Positions 34,606 to 44,182 are shown, counted from the stretch's first letter. The stretch: 64,000 nt of DNA from Bacteroidetes bacterium HGW-Bacteroidetes-5 (GCA_002842515.1 PHDC01000003.1:16338-80337); one strand, 5' to 3'. Notes: generated by a model not told the origin, from the letters alone. Translations and numbers: made by a program.

Positions 34606-35844
34606 TTACCTGTACAAATAGTATTTTTGGGATAGTTTCCGGAAGCTCTCTACATCTTTGTACCAGTACTCTTTGATATCTTCGAAACGGTGGCGTTCGG
34701 AGAATTTAAGGCGGATATAGTCGCTGCCGGAGACCTGGTCAAACATACGAAACCGTTTAGGGTCTGCATTTTTAAAGACTGCCTTTTCGGGGTAGAGCTC
34801 TGCAAGAGCCTCCATTACATAAAATTGAATATCTGTAAGGGGTGCCTTCTGCTCATCCATAAGATGGACCTGAACCCCCTGGAGGTTTTTCCCAACACCT
34901 ACTGCGTAAAATGGTTTTATGTGCATAGGGCGGAAATGAACTCCGGGAATTGAGTAGTTGTTTAGAAGAGAGGCAAGTGATTGTGCCTCTATCCATTCGG
35001 CAGCAAACAGCTGGAAAGGAATTGTGTATCCTACACCTATTGAGATATATCCAAGCTCCCCAAGAATGCCTGAGACAGGATAGAAGAGAGAGGTCTCCGG
35101 TTGTGGAATATGTGGTGAAGATGGTACCCACTGCAGACCGGTCTTACCGAAGGTCATACATCTTCTCCACCCCTCCATTTTCACTACCTTCAGTTTGCAT
35201 TTCATACCAAGCATATTCTCTTCATTAAGCATCATTGCAAGCTCCCCGCAGGTAAGCCCATAGATATAAGGAATCTTGAACTGGCTCACAAAGGAGATAA
35301 AACCATCCTCTGCAAGATTTCCTTCAACTCTATTACCTCCCAATGGATTTGGTCTGTCCAGAACAATGAACTCTATATTATTCTCTGCCGCTGCCTGCAT
35401 AGCAAGCCCCATTGTGCTTATGTAGGTAAAGGAGCGACATCCTATGTCCTGAATATCATACACAAGCACATCAATGCCCTCAAGCATCTCCTTTGTTGGT
35501 TTTCTTGTTGAACCGTAGAGAGAAAAAACTGGAATTCCGGTTTTAGGATCAGTTAAATTCTCAATTTTATCTCCCGCGTGAACATCTCCCCTCACACCGT
35601 GCTCGGGGCCGAAAAGGGCAACCAGATTAACATTGGGAGCCTCAAAAAGTACATCAATTGTAGATTTAAGAGTGTTGTCAAACCCGGTTGGGTTTGTTAT
35701 CAGCCCTACCCTTTTACCTTCCAGTATTTTAAATTTCTGCTCTTTGAGCACATCTATACCGGTGTCTACATCCTGGGCCGGTAGTACGGCAGAAGCGAAC
35801 ATAAAGGAGATAGTGATCAATAACCTTGTTATTTTCATTTTCAA
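34606..35844 (-). CDS. NamZ/DUF1343 exo-beta-N-acetylmuramidase-like protein
   Basis: The 412-residue protein has a signal peptide (ending AVLPAQD, about 24) and the DUF1343 layout: GKRVGLITNPTGFD, LVALFGPEHGVRGDVHAGDKI, DVLVYDIQDIGCRSFTYISTM, FIVLDRPNPLGGNRVEGN, and TSLFYPVSGILGELGYISIGVGY. Members of this family, such as Bacillus NamZ/YbbC, are GH171 exo-acting muramidases releasing MurNAc from peptidoglycan fragments. A periplasmic role in wall turnover fits the AmpG-like gene 26 bases upstream. A start two codons further in is possible. Substrate preference is inferred from the family. Confidence 0.88.
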   Translation of the reverse strand: MKMKITRLLITISFMFASAVLPAQDVDTGIDVLKEQKFKILEGKRVGLITNPTGFDNTLKSTIDVLFEAPNVNLVALFGPEHGVRGDVHAGDKIENLTDPKTGIPVFSLYGSTRKPTKEMLEGIDVLVYDIQDIGCRSFTYISTMGLAMQAAAENNIEFIVLDRPNPLGGNRVEGNLAEDGFISFVSQFKIPYIYGLTCGELAMMLNEENMLGMKCKLKVVKMEGWRRCMTFGKTGLQWVPSSPHIPQPETSLFYPVSGILGELGYISIGVGYTIPFQLFAAEWIEAQSLASLLNNYSIPGVHFRPMHIKPFYAVGVGKNLQGVQVHLMDEQKAPLTDIQFYVMEALAELYPEKAVFKNADPKRFRMFDQVSGSDYIRLKFSERHRFEDIKEYWYKDVESFRKLSQKYYLYR

Positions 35845-35870
35845 TTGTTATTAGTTTTTAATATCCAATA

Positions 35871-37745
35871 TTAACTTTTAGCCGGAATTTTGCGTCCGAA
35901 GTTTTCATCAACCTTAATGAATGCTGTAACTACTATTGTGGTAACACAACATATCATAATCCAGTAGAAGAAATGCTCATAGCCAATCAACTCCTGAAGC
36001 CATCCCGCAGCCATTCCCGGGAGCATCATTCCAAGAGCCATAAACGCAGTACATATCGCATAATGAGATGTCTTGTGCTCACCATCGGCAAAGTATATCA
36101 TAAATAACATATATGCTGTGAATCCAAATCCATAACCGAATTGTTCTATAAATACACAAAGGTTAATTATAAAGAGATTATCCGGCTGAAAAACACTCAG
36201 ATAGACAAAAGTTGCACACGTTAAAGATATGCTCCAGGCCATCGGCCATAGCCATTTTTTAAGACCGCCTCTTGCAGCAATAATACCTCCGATGATTCCT
36301 CCAAGGGTGAGTCCCAGAATACCAATAGTACCATATACAAGACCAACCTGACCGGTTGTGAGCCCTAGCCCACCAACCTCTTTAGGGTCAAGAAGGAATG
36401 GAGATATTAACTTAACAAGCTGAGCTTCAGGGAAACGGTAGAGAAGCATAAAAGCAATTGCAATTCCAGCCTGTTTTTTCTTGAAGAAAGATGCAAATGT
36501 GGCAAAAAACTCACGGAAGATTGTGCCGGCCGTAACCTCTTTAGCAGGCTTGTCGCTGGCAGGTCTTGGCAGGATATATTTATGATATAGCATAATAGCT
36601 ATAAAGAAGCCGGATAAAATGAAGAATGTTACAGACCAGGCAAAAGATAAATTTCCGGAAATTCCTTTAAATGTAGTAGTTGCACTTGCATCCAGTTTAG
36701 AATCTACCTGAACCATTAGATAGGCAGGTTTGTTCCAATTTTCGGAGGTGAACTCCAATCTCTCTCCATAAGGGATGAATAAACTTTTATCTCCCTTGTC
36801 CAGTCTTGTATTGAGGACAAGTTTCTCTCCGGGAAGGGGTGCTTTGGAGAGCCTTACCTCAACCAGCTGTGCACTCCCGGTTTTTGCGTTAACCAAACTC
36901 TCATCTATCTCAACTCCAAAGTTTCTCTTTATAAAACTGCTCAGAGGAGTGGCAACAGATCTGCTCCACCAACTTTCTCTTTTGCCGTTATTTACCCCAC
37001 TACTCTCTTCTGCTGCAATAAAACCGTTTGAGATATTATGCTCAGATGCATAATTCTTTAGCATAGCAACAGAGTCGGCAGGTACAGTTCTGGTACCTAT
37101 ATTAATTGCAGATGGAGTGGCAGAGAAGATATACTCATCTGCCTGAATTGTGTTTTGAGGGAGAAGAGTTGTATCTGCCTTAGGCATTACTATCTCCGAC
37201 GCATAGGTTGGCGAAGCATTTACCTGTATTTTTACTGGTTCAAGACCTGTAGATGACTCAAGTGCTCCGGCAACGATAATTAAAAGTCCCTGACCGGCAA
37301 TTGTGGCAACTCTGTAAAAGGTACTTCGAATGCCTACATACATCGCCTGTTTATTTGTGTCCAGGGCCAGCATATAGAAACCATCTGCAGCAATATCGTG
37401 AGTGGCAGAGCTGAATGCAACAAGCCAGAATATTGCAAGAGACCATTGGAAAAATGAGGTGGTCGGGATAGAAAAAGCAATTCCTGCCAGACCTGCACCT
37501 ACAAGTAGTTGCATAGTGACAACCCACCACCTTTTTGTCTTGAGTAGATCTACAAACGGGCTCCAGAAGGGTTTAATAACCCAGGGCAGATATAGCCAGC
37601 TGGTATAGAGAGCAATATCTGTATTGGATATTCCAAGTCTTTTGTACATTATAACCGAGATGGTCATAACAGCCACATAAGGAAGCCCCTGCGCAAAGTA
37701 GAGTGAGGGGATCCACGCCCAAGGAGAGATTTTTCTATTACTCAT
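35871..37745 (-). CDS. AmpG-like MFS permease with large periplasmic insertion
   Basis: The 624-residue membrane protein starts with PWAWIPSLYFAQGLPYVAVMTISVIMYKRLGISNTDIALYTSWLYLPWVIKPFWSP, the typical AmpG N-terminus. It has about 12 transmembrane segments of the major facilitator superfamily. Between helices near residues 175 and 370 there is a hydrophilic insertion of about 190 residues (containing FSATPSAINIGTRTVPADSV and LVEVRLSKAPLPGEKLVLN), which E. coli AmpG (about 490 residues) lacks. AmpG takes up anhydro-muropeptides. Its position between the NamZ-like and SpoIID-like genes supports import of peptidoglycan fragments. The insertion is likely periplasmic and may bind substrate. Confidence 0.85.
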   Translation of the reverse strand: MSNRKISPWAWIPSLYFAQGLPYVAVMTISVIMYKRLGISNTDIALYTSWLYLPWVIKPFWSPFVDLLKTKRWWVVTMQLLVGAGLAGIAFSIPTTSFFQWSLAIFWLVAFSSATHDIAADGFYMLALDTNKQAMYVGIRSTFYRVATIAGQGLLIIVAGALESSTGLEPVKIQVNASPTYASEIVMPKADTTLLPQNTIQADEYIFSATPSAINIGTRTVPADSVAMLKNYASEHNISNGFIAAEESSGVNNGKRESWWSRSVATPLSSFIKRNFGVEIDESLVNAKTGSAQLVEVRLSKAPLPGEKLVLNTRLDKGDKSLFIPYGERLEFTSENWNKPAYLMVQVDSKLDASATTTFKGISGNLSFAWSVTFFILSGFFIAIMLYHKYILPRPASDKPAKEVTAGTIFREFFATFASFFKKKQAGIAIAFMLLYRFPEAQLVKLISPFLLDPKEVGGLGLTTGQVGLVYGTIGILGLTLGGIIGGIIAARGGLKKWLWPMAWSISLTCATFVYLSVFQPDNLFIINLCVFIEQFGYGFGFTAYMLFMIYFADGEHKTSHYAICTAFMALGMMLPGMAAGWLQELIGYEHFFYWIMICCVTTIVVTAFIKVDENFGRKIPAKS

Positions 37746-37773
37746 ATCTTAAAGTTTTTGTTTTAAAGTTAGG

Positions 37774-39087
37774 TTAATATCTCTTCTCCAGAGAGGCCCC
37801 CACAAAATAGTGGAGAAGAATCTGGTTGTAACTAAAACCTCTCTCCCCCATCACTGCGGCACCAATCTGACAAAGACCAACCCCGTGCCCCCATCCTGCT
37901 CCCTTAAGAGTAAATTTTGAAGGGTTTCCATCTTTATCTAACTCCCTCTCTACTATAAAGGCAGAGCTGTAGAGGTGAGAGTTAGATAGTGTGCGTCTTA
38001 TCTCCAGCTCCTTACCAATGACACGCGTTCTCTTTGTGCCAACAATTTTAAGTTTGGTAAGCCTTCCGCTGGTGCCCCGCTCTACGGGAATAAGATCCAG
38101 AATGGTCCCATAATCGGTTCCTGAGCGCTTTGCAACCAGCTCCGAGATCTCCTGCTGAGAGTAATCTACTCTCCATCTGTAGAAGTTAATTGTCTCCTGG
38201 TCGTAGTTATTGAGCACCTGTGATAGTATCACCTTATCCGATGTGTTACAGAAGGAGTCCGGCGAGGTAAGTATCCACTCTTTTGCATTACTTTCAATTG
38301 TAAGATCCGGCATTGGGGAGTCATCTGCAAGGTCTCTCTTTGCGGTGAGATATGGATATTTTATATCCTCCCAGCAGTTTTGAAACTCTTCAAAAACCCC
38401 ACCGCAGCTTTTTGAGTAGCGTGCGTCACAAATCTTTCCTTCGAACATCAACAACTCTCCCCAGGTTGCGGCTATCGCCTCTTTTACGATTTTGGTAGAT
38501 GCTCTGGTGATTCCCTGATACCTCTGGCAGTGATCATCTGCACAGATATCAAATTTTGTGTGATCTTCCCTGTCGTACCACCTGATTAGCTCGCCCTCTG
38601 TCTCGGTCATTGTGCTGTACACCTCTTTTGAGGCGGTTATCTCCCTGTTTTTCTCTATTTGGGCAAGCAGCCACGAGCGTGAAATAACGGCGTGTGCCTT
38701 TAGAAGCTCCAGTGAAGCAGTTGCGCTCATCTCCGAAGAGATCACAGATGTGAGATACTCCTCAACCCCCAGTATATTGATTGCAGTGATTTTACTATCC
38801 TCTGTAATAAGCTTTAAAGAGCCTTTAAAAACCTGGTTCTCTTTGCGTTCCCAGTGGAAGTTAATGCCGATGGTAACATCCGTCAGTTCAAAAGAGGCCT
38901 GCTCCTCATTTACGGGATCAAACCGGATTGTATCATACAACTCACCTTTCCATTGGATTTTGTTATCCTTGAAGCTAACAGATTGCTCTCCCGAATACTC
39001 TTTGCCATTAAACAGAAAGGGGGTATTGAGTTTAAAGCCTATTTGGGGCTCAAACATTATTCCTACGCTCACTTTTGGCTCATTCAT
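37774..39087 (-). CDS. SpoIID/LytB domain protein
   Basis: The 437-residue protein contains the SpoIID/LytB (amidase enhancer) domain: LGVEEYLTSVISSEMSATASLELLKAHAVISRSWLL (about 105-140, with Glu as a possible catalytic acid), GICDARYSKSCGGVFEEF-like Cys-rich segments, and the C-terminal GAGWGHGVGLCQIGAAVMGERGFSYNQILLHYF. SpoIID is a lytic transglycosylase acting on denuded glycan strands. This protein has no visible signal peptide, odd for a wall enzyme. It is 1 base from the next upstream gene and 28 from the AmpG-like gene, so the set is probably one operon. Confidence 0.88.
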   Translation of the reverse strand: MNEPKVSVGIMFEPQIGFKLNTPFLFNGKEYSGEQSVSFKDNKIQWKGELYDTIRFDPVNEEQASFELTDVTIGINFHWERKENQVFKGSLKLITEDSKITAINILGVEEYLTSVISSEMSATASLELLKAHAVISRSWLLAQIEKNREITASKEVYSTMTETEGELIRWYDREDHTKFDICADDHCQRYQGITRASTKIVKEAIAATWGELLMFEGKICDARYSKSCGGVFEEFQNCWEDIKYPYLTAKRDLADDSPMPDLTIESNAKEWILTSPDSFCNTSDKVILSQVLNNYDQETINFYRWRVDYSQQEISELVAKRSGTDYGTILDLIPVERGTSGRLTKLKIVGTKRTRVIGKELEIRRTLSNSHLYSSAFIVERELDKDGNPSKFTLKGAGWGHGVGLCQIGAAVMGERGFSYNQILLHYFVGASLEKRY

Positions 39088-39088
39088 A

Positions 39089-40054
39089 TCACAGTATGGA
39101 TTTAATTTTGTTTACAATTGCTAATGATTTCGGTTCAGATATGCAGATCTCGTTTAGAATCTCCCGGATATCGTTTTGGTCAATCTTTTCGAAATCCTTC
39201 TCGAGAGGTGTAATCATTACTCCTCCCAAATCTACCGAAGCGGGGCTCAGAAGTATGTTTGCCTCTCCCTCCGCAAAATAGTGGGAGGGGCGGTGCTTTT
39301 CGCGAATATATAACAGAGTGGTATAGATCTCTCTATCAAACCAGCAAAGGATATTTACCATCGGCTCCCTCTCTCCATCCTTAATCTCAAGGGTGGCAAA
39401 TATCTTTTCAAAGAGGGTGTTTGCCTCAACGGCGCACGAGGACTCAATGGCTATCAATCCGTTAAAGACAGATTTAACGAGAGAGACCCTGCTCCTGTTT
39501 GATGTGAAGATATCTTCACGACCAAGAGATGCCAGCTCTCTCTCTATGGTAAGAAACCCTCTGTTCCCTGCCTGAAAATGAAAGTGGTCCGGTGCAGATG
39601 CTCCACATTTTGGGCCGTTATAAAAGAGTGTATACCCTTCAAGCTCCTTTGCCAGGTTTAACATAGCGTCAAACCTGCCCGATATAAGCTGGTCTGTATG
39701 GGCCAGAAGCGGAATTGTGAGATGGCGGGGGAAGATTGGGAAGGGGTTTATAAGGACAGTATAGGGGTTCGCCTCATCTCTGTTATTGACATACTCCAGC
39801 CCCTTCTGGATTGCAGGCCTGTTCTCTTTACAAAGGAAACATTTTCTCTCGCTTATAGATTTGGCATCTACCTTTGCGGCAGATGATGTTATCCTGGCGG
39901 GGTTGAACTGAACCTTGAACGGGAAACCATCTACATTTACATCCTTTACCAAAACCCTCTCCAGCGCTTTATAGTTGGCCCCTGCCTGCTCCCAGGCTGC
40001 TAATTGCTCGTCAAAAAGAGCTGCAAGGTTGTGTGAATTGAGAGTTTCTGTCAT
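39089..40054 (-). CDS. DUF4922 HIT-superfamily nucleotidyltransferase-like protein
   Basis: This 321-residue cytosolic protein resembles DUF4922 and Ap4A phosphorylase/GalT-type HIT proteins. CFLCKENRP contains Cys72-x2-Cys75, likely zinc ligands. PYTVLINPFPIFPRHLTIPLLAH (98-119) resembles the nucleotide-binding strand, and DHFHFQAG (156-163) gives the catalytic His157-x-His159-x-Gln161 motif. Such proteins transfer nucleotides to or from sugar phosphates or dinucleotides. It is 1 base after the SpoIID start and 5 bases from the glycosyltransferase stop. I infer a link to sugar-phosphate activation or recycling, but the substrate is unknown. Confidence 0.8.
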   Translation of the reverse strand: MTETLNSHNLAALFDEQLAAWEQAGANYKALERVLVKDVNVDGFPFKVQFNPARITSSAAKVDAKSISERKCFLCKENRPAIQKGLEYVNNRDEANPYTVLINPFPIFPRHLTIPLLAHTDQLISGRFDAMLNLAKELEGYTLFYNGPKCGASAPDHFHFQAGNRGFLTIERELASLGREDIFTSNRSRVSLVKSVFNGLIAIESSCAVEANTLFEKIFATLEIKDGEREPMVNILCWFDREIYTTLLYIREKHRPSHYFAEGEANILLSPASVDLGGVMITPLEKDFEKIDQNDIREILNEICISEPKSLAIVNKIKSIL

Positions 40055-40059
40055 TATAA

Positions 40060-41532
40060 CTATTTTGAAGATCTCTTTTTGTTTAGAGCAATGCGTGCCA
40101 TCAACTCCCAGGTGCGGATTCTGTCTTTGTATGTGTTGTGCCCGTTCATCTTAACTATATCCAGAGATGCATCTGAGTTTTCATCCCAGCGGCGGCAGTG
40201 GTAGAGTACATCGTAAACTCGTCCAATCTGAAAATTCCTTGAGATATTAAGCCCAAGAGCATAGTCCTCTCCGTAGCTGGTGTTTGGAACCTTAACATCT
40301 CTGAGGACAGGTGTGTAAAATGCGCGCGGAGCACCCAAACCATTTATTCTTAGAGCATTGTTGCGTCCGTTATCCGGAGTCCACTCTTTATGGTCAATAA
40401 TTCCCGGAGCAATCATCTCCATATTGAAGTTGGTCATCATATATGTTCCCACAACCATTGCGCAGTTCTGCTCATAGAAGGCCTCCACAATTTTTTGAAC
40501 CGTGTTCTCGTCACTGTAAACATCGTCGCTATCCAGCTGAATGGCAAATTTCCCGCATTTAGGGTGGTGAACTCCCATATTCCAGCAACCGCCAATACCG
40601 AGGTCAGTTCTGGCCGGCACTACGTGAATAAGTCTCTCATCCGAAGAGAACTTCTCAATTGCCTCATAGGTACCATCGGTTGAGTGGTTGTCCACAATAA
40701 TCAGGTTGAACTTAAATTTGGTTTTTTGCATCAATACAGATTTCACTGCATCCTCTATGGTCTTTATCCTGTTATAAACCGGGATAATCACAGATGCTTC
40801 AACCTCAAAATTCCCCAGATTGAACTCAATCTTATCAAACTCAGGTTCCAGATAACCACCTATAATTTTAAGGTGCTCTGTGCAGGCTGCCTCCATCTCT
40901 ATCTGGACTGCGCGGTTTTTAGGATCTACATAGTCAAAGATCTTCTCTCCCGATTTACGGGTATCCTGCTCAACCTCTGTGTAGAGGTACTCATTGATAT
41001 GAACCAACTCTCCCTTTTGAGTCACCTTAAGACGAAGGTCATAAAGCCCCGCAAATTGGTATTTGGTGTTCATCTGAGCTGCAGCATCCTTAAGAGCTTG
41101 TGAGTTGTAAAAGAGAACCGACCCAAAGTTGAAATCATCCCTGAGGCTACCCATCTGGTATGTAACTACCGGGCTTGGCTTTTTAACCCCGTCAATAATC
41201 TGGAAATGGTCTGCATAGACCATTGCTGCAGATGTATCTGAAGCAAGTTTAACCATCCTCTCAAGAGCGAAAAGACCTAACACCAGTGTAGACTCTTTTG
41301 TGTAGATTAGTGAGTATTGCGAATCCGATCTCTCGGCAATCTTTTTAATGGCAGGAGTGCACTTCAATGATTCAATATGAACAATTTCACACCCTTCTAT
41401 CTCTTGTGCAGATGTTTGTGTCGAAAGCAGATAAATCTTATTTACCAACATCGACTCCTTCAGCCCTTTAACTGTCTGTTCTACTTGTGCTTTATCCTGG
41501 TATGGAATGAAGCAGTTTACACATTTTGTCAT
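40060..41532 (-). CDS. Two-domain GT2 family glycosyltransferase
   Basis: The 490-residue protein has a C-terminal GT-A domain. VEASVIIPVYNRIKTIEDAVKSVLMQKTKFKFNLIIVDNHSTDGTYE (about 244-290) is the GT2 signature, and AIQLDSDDVYSDE carries the DxD motif. The N-terminal 240 residues resemble a degenerate second GT-A fold with YSLIYTKES. No transmembrane segment is evident. It starts the minus-strand operon leading to the DUF4922, SpoIID, AmpG-like and NamZ-like genes. Acceptor and donor sugars cannot be told from sequence; a role in cell-wall or surface glycan assembly is plausible. Confidence 0.85.
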   Translation of the reverse strand: MTKCVNCFIPYQDKAQVEQTVKGLKESMLVNKIYLLSTQTSAQEIEGCEIVHIESLKCTPAIKKIAERSDSQYSLIYTKESTLVLGLFALERMVKLASDTSAAMVYADHFQIIDGVKKPSPVVTYQMGSLRDDFNFGSVLFYNSQALKDAAAQMNTKYQFAGLYDLRLKVTQKGELVHINEYLYTEVEQDTRKSGEKIFDYVDPKNRAVQIEMEAACTEHLKIIGGYLEPEFDKIEFNLGNFEVEASVIIPVYNRIKTIEDAVKSVLMQKTKFKFNLIIVDNHSTDGTYEAIEKFSSDERLIHVVPARTDLGIGGCWNMGVHHPKCGKFAIQLDSDDVYSDENTVQKIVEAFYEQNCAMVVGTYMMTNFNMEMIAPGIIDHKEWTPDNGRNNALRINGLGAPRAFYTPVLRDVKVPNTSYGEDYALGLNISRNFQIGRVYDVLYHCRRWDENSDASLDIVKMNGHNTYKDRIRTWELMARIALNKKRSSK

Positions 41533-41598
41533 AATTTTTGCATTAAACTATTTAGGTTGCTAAGATATTCATAAGAGAGCAAACGAGCAAAAAAAGAG

Positions 41599-41612
41599 TT
41601 ATATTAATATAA
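41599..41612. promoter_or_regulatory. 14-bp perfect palindrome upstream of nadB
   Basis: TTATATTAATATAA is self-complementary and lies 24 bases before the nadBC start. It may be an operator for NAD genes, but AT-rich palindromes arise by chance. Confidence 0.35.
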
Positions 41613-41635
41613 AAAGCGTAAATTCGCCGCTTGCA

Positions 41636-44182
41636 ATGAAAAATGAGATGCAACAATACGATTATCTTATAGCAGGGAGCGGTTTGGCAGGGCTTTATGC
41701 AGCCTTTGTGGCCTCAAAATACGGGAGCGTTGCAGTAGTTACCAAAAACAAGGTCTCCGACAGTAACACCTACTATGCTCAGGGGGGGATTGCATCTGTT
41801 ACAGATAACGAAGATACTCCGGAATTTCACTCAAATGATACTATCACTGCCGGCAGGGGGTTGTGCAATCCTGTTGCGGTTGACACTCTTGTCAATGAGT
41901 GTCCGTTAAGAATAAAAGAGTTGATTGAAGATGGTATGAACTTCGATATGTCCGGGGGCGTTCTTGCCCTTGGTTTGGAGGGTGGCCACCGTAGAAGAAG
42001 AGTTCTGCACGCCGGAGGAGATATTACAGGAAGGAGAATAAGTGAGTTTATGACCGGGCAGATTCTCTCCAACCCCAAAATAACCCTCTTTGAGAACCAT
42101 CAGGCGCTGGAGATAATTCTGGACGGTAAAGGTGACGGGGGGAGATGTTTGGGACTTAAGGTCTGGAACTTCGACACCGGCAGAGTTGAAAATTTCTATG
42201 CCGGCAGCACAATTATGGCTTTAGGAGGAGCCTCTGCCATCTACTCAAGGACAACCAACCCACAGAGTTCCATTGGAGATGGAGTTGCTCTCTGTTATAA
42301 CGCCGGGTGCCAGATTGCAGATATGGAGTTCATCCAGTTTCACCCTACTACACTCTACTCTCCCGATAATAAGTCATATCTGATTAGTGAGGCTGTGCGT
42401 GGAGAGGGGGCACATCTGCTTAACCATAACGGAGAGAGGTTTATGGTAAACATCCATCCTCTTGCCGAACTTGCCCCCCGGGATGTGGTTGCTCAGGCAA
42501 TTGAGAGGGAGATAAAGAGAGACCCTCACAACAGACCGTATGTATATCTATCGTTAAAACATCTTGATTCTGAAAAGATCAGGAGGCGTTTTCCCCATAT
42601 TTTTCAAAAATGTGAAGATCTGGGGATCGATATGCGGGATAAGGTCCCAGTGGCACCTGCAGCTCACTATATGGTTGGAGGTGTTAAGAGCGATATTGAC
42701 GGCAAGACCTCAATCACCGGGCTCTATGTTTGCGGAGAGCTTGCCTCTACCGGAATTATGGGTGCAAACAGACTTGCATCAAACTCTTTGGCAGAGTGCA
42801 TCGTATTCGGTTACAGAGCCGTTATGAGTGCAAAAGAGCATCAAGCTTCAAATTTATTCGCTCAGGAGAGCCTTGATAGATATGTTGGATCTGCAACAGA
42901 GCCTCAATACTATATTGATTCTACAAAACAAGATGAATATTTCCGTATAAGAGAGCAAATCTCTTTGATAATGACCAGGTATGCCGGCATAGTAAGAGAG
43001 AGAGAGGGGCTGGAGAGTGCTCTGGCAGAGCTTGAGCAGATTAGGGAGAGCCTCTTCGCCGGTGATTGCGGGAGGGAGTTTTACTCCTCAATTTCGGAAA
43101 ATCTGATAATTGTAGCCACTCTTGTTGTCAGCGGAGCTCTCTACAGAGAAGAGAGCCGTGGCGGACACTTCAGAAGCGACTACCCAAAAGAGAATATCTT
43201 TAATCTCTTCCATACTATCCAGCAAAAGGGGAAGATGAACGGAAGTCTATCTGCAAACTGGTATGCTTCTGTCAAGAGACCAATGCCAAATAATAGAAAG
43301 GAGATCACTCCTAAAAAACAAAATAATCGCATTATGACTCATAATTCACTAATAGACAAAATTATTGACCTGGCAATTGAGGAGGATGTTGCTTCGGGAG
43401 ATATTACCACAAACTCAATAATCCTTGAGAAAACAAAGGCAACTGCCGTTTTCAAGATGAAGGCAGATGGTGTTGTGAGCGGAATAAGCATCATAAAGAG
43501 AGTTTTTGAGCACCTCGATAAGAACGTGATATGGAGACCATTTGTAAAAGATGGCGACAGTGTTAATAAAGAGGATGTTATTGTTGAGATTGAAGGTAGC
43601 TACCGCTGTCTTCTCACTTCGGAGAGAATAGCTCTGAATATCCTGCAGCGGATGTCCGGAATTGCAACTCTTACTGCCCAATTTGTAAAGGAGATTGAGG
43701 GTACCGATGCCAAGATTCTGGATACACGCAAAACTGCTCCGGGGCTAAGGGTTCTGGATAAAATGGCTGTTGCGGCAGGGGGCGGAAAAAATCACCGTAT
43801 GGGGCTGTACGATATGGTTCTAATCAAGGATAACCATATCAAGATTGCGGGCGGGATTAAAAATGCGGTTTCTCAGGTTCGTGAAAACATCAATATGGGT
43901 ATGAAAATTGAAGTAGAGACATCTAACCTGGATGAGGTGAGGGAGGCTGTGGAGTGTGGAGCAGATATTATAATGCTCGACAATATGGATAATGATACTA
44001 TGAGGAGGGCTATAGAGATCATTGCAGGGAGGGCAGAGAGTGAGGCTTCGGGGAATATGACCCTCGACCGGGTGAAAGAGGTGGCTATGCTTGGAGTAAA
44101 TTACATAAGCGTAGGGGCTCTCACTCACTCAATAAGTGCTCTGGATATAAGTATGAACGTAACAGTTATACCGGATAATTAG
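41636..44182 (+). CDS. nadBC: Fused L-aspartate oxidase and quinolinate phosphoribosyltransferase
   Basis: One 848-codon frame encodes two NAD-biosynthesis enzymes. Residues 1-~545 are NadB: FAD motif YLIAGSGLAGLYAA, then SDSNTYYAQGGIASV, the catalytic-region IQFHPTTLYSP, APRDVVAQAI and MGANRLASNSLAE. From Met567 (ATG at 43334) the sequence is a complete NadC of 282 residues with EEDVASGDITTNSI, LLTSERIALNILQRMSGIAT, DTRKTAPGLR and KNHRMGLYDMVLIKDNHI. A polar linker (about 546-566, KEITPKKQNNR) joins them with no stop. NadB makes iminoaspartate for NadA and NadC converts quinolinate to NaMN. The internal ATG might also give separate NadC. nadA follows after 18 bases. Confidence 0.93.
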   Translation: MKNEMQQYDYLIAGSGLAGLYAAFVASKYGSVAVVTKNKVSDSNTYYAQGGIASVTDNEDTPEFHSNDTITAGRGLCNPVAVDTLVNECPLRIKELIEDGMNFDMSGGVLALGLEGGHRRRRVLHAGGDITGRRISEFMTGQILSNPKITLFENHQALEIILDGKGDGGRCLGLKVWNFDTGRVENFYAGSTIMALGGASAIYSRTTNPQSSIGDGVALCYNAGCQIADMEFIQFHPTTLYSPDNKSYLISEAVRGEGAHLLNHNGERFMVNIHPLAELAPRDVVAQAIEREIKRDPHNRPYVYLSLKHLDSEKIRRRFPHIFQKCEDLGIDMRDKVPVAPAAHYMVGGVKSDIDGKTSITGLYVCGELASTGIMGANRLASNSLAECIVFGYRAVMSAKEHQASNLFAQESLDRYVGSATEPQYYIDSTKQDEYFRIREQISLIMTRYAGIVREREGLESALAELEQIRESLFAGDCGREFYSSISENLIIVATLVVSGALYREESRGGHFRSDYPKENIFNLFHTIQQKGKMNGSLSANWYASVKRPMPNNRKEITPKKQNNRIMTHNSLIDKIIDLAIEEDVASGDITTNSIILEKTKATAVFKMKADGVVSGISIIKRVFEHLDKNVIWRPFVKDGDSVNKEDVIVEIEGSYRCLLTSERIALNILQRMSGIATLTAQFVKEIEGTDAKILDTRKTAPGLRVLDKMAVAAGGGKNHRMGLYDMVLIKDNHIKIAGGIKNAVSQVRENINMGMKIEVETSNLDEVREAVECGADIIMLDNMDNDTMRRAIEIIAGRAESEASGNMTLDRVKEVAMLGVNYISVGALTHSISALDISMNVTVIPDN

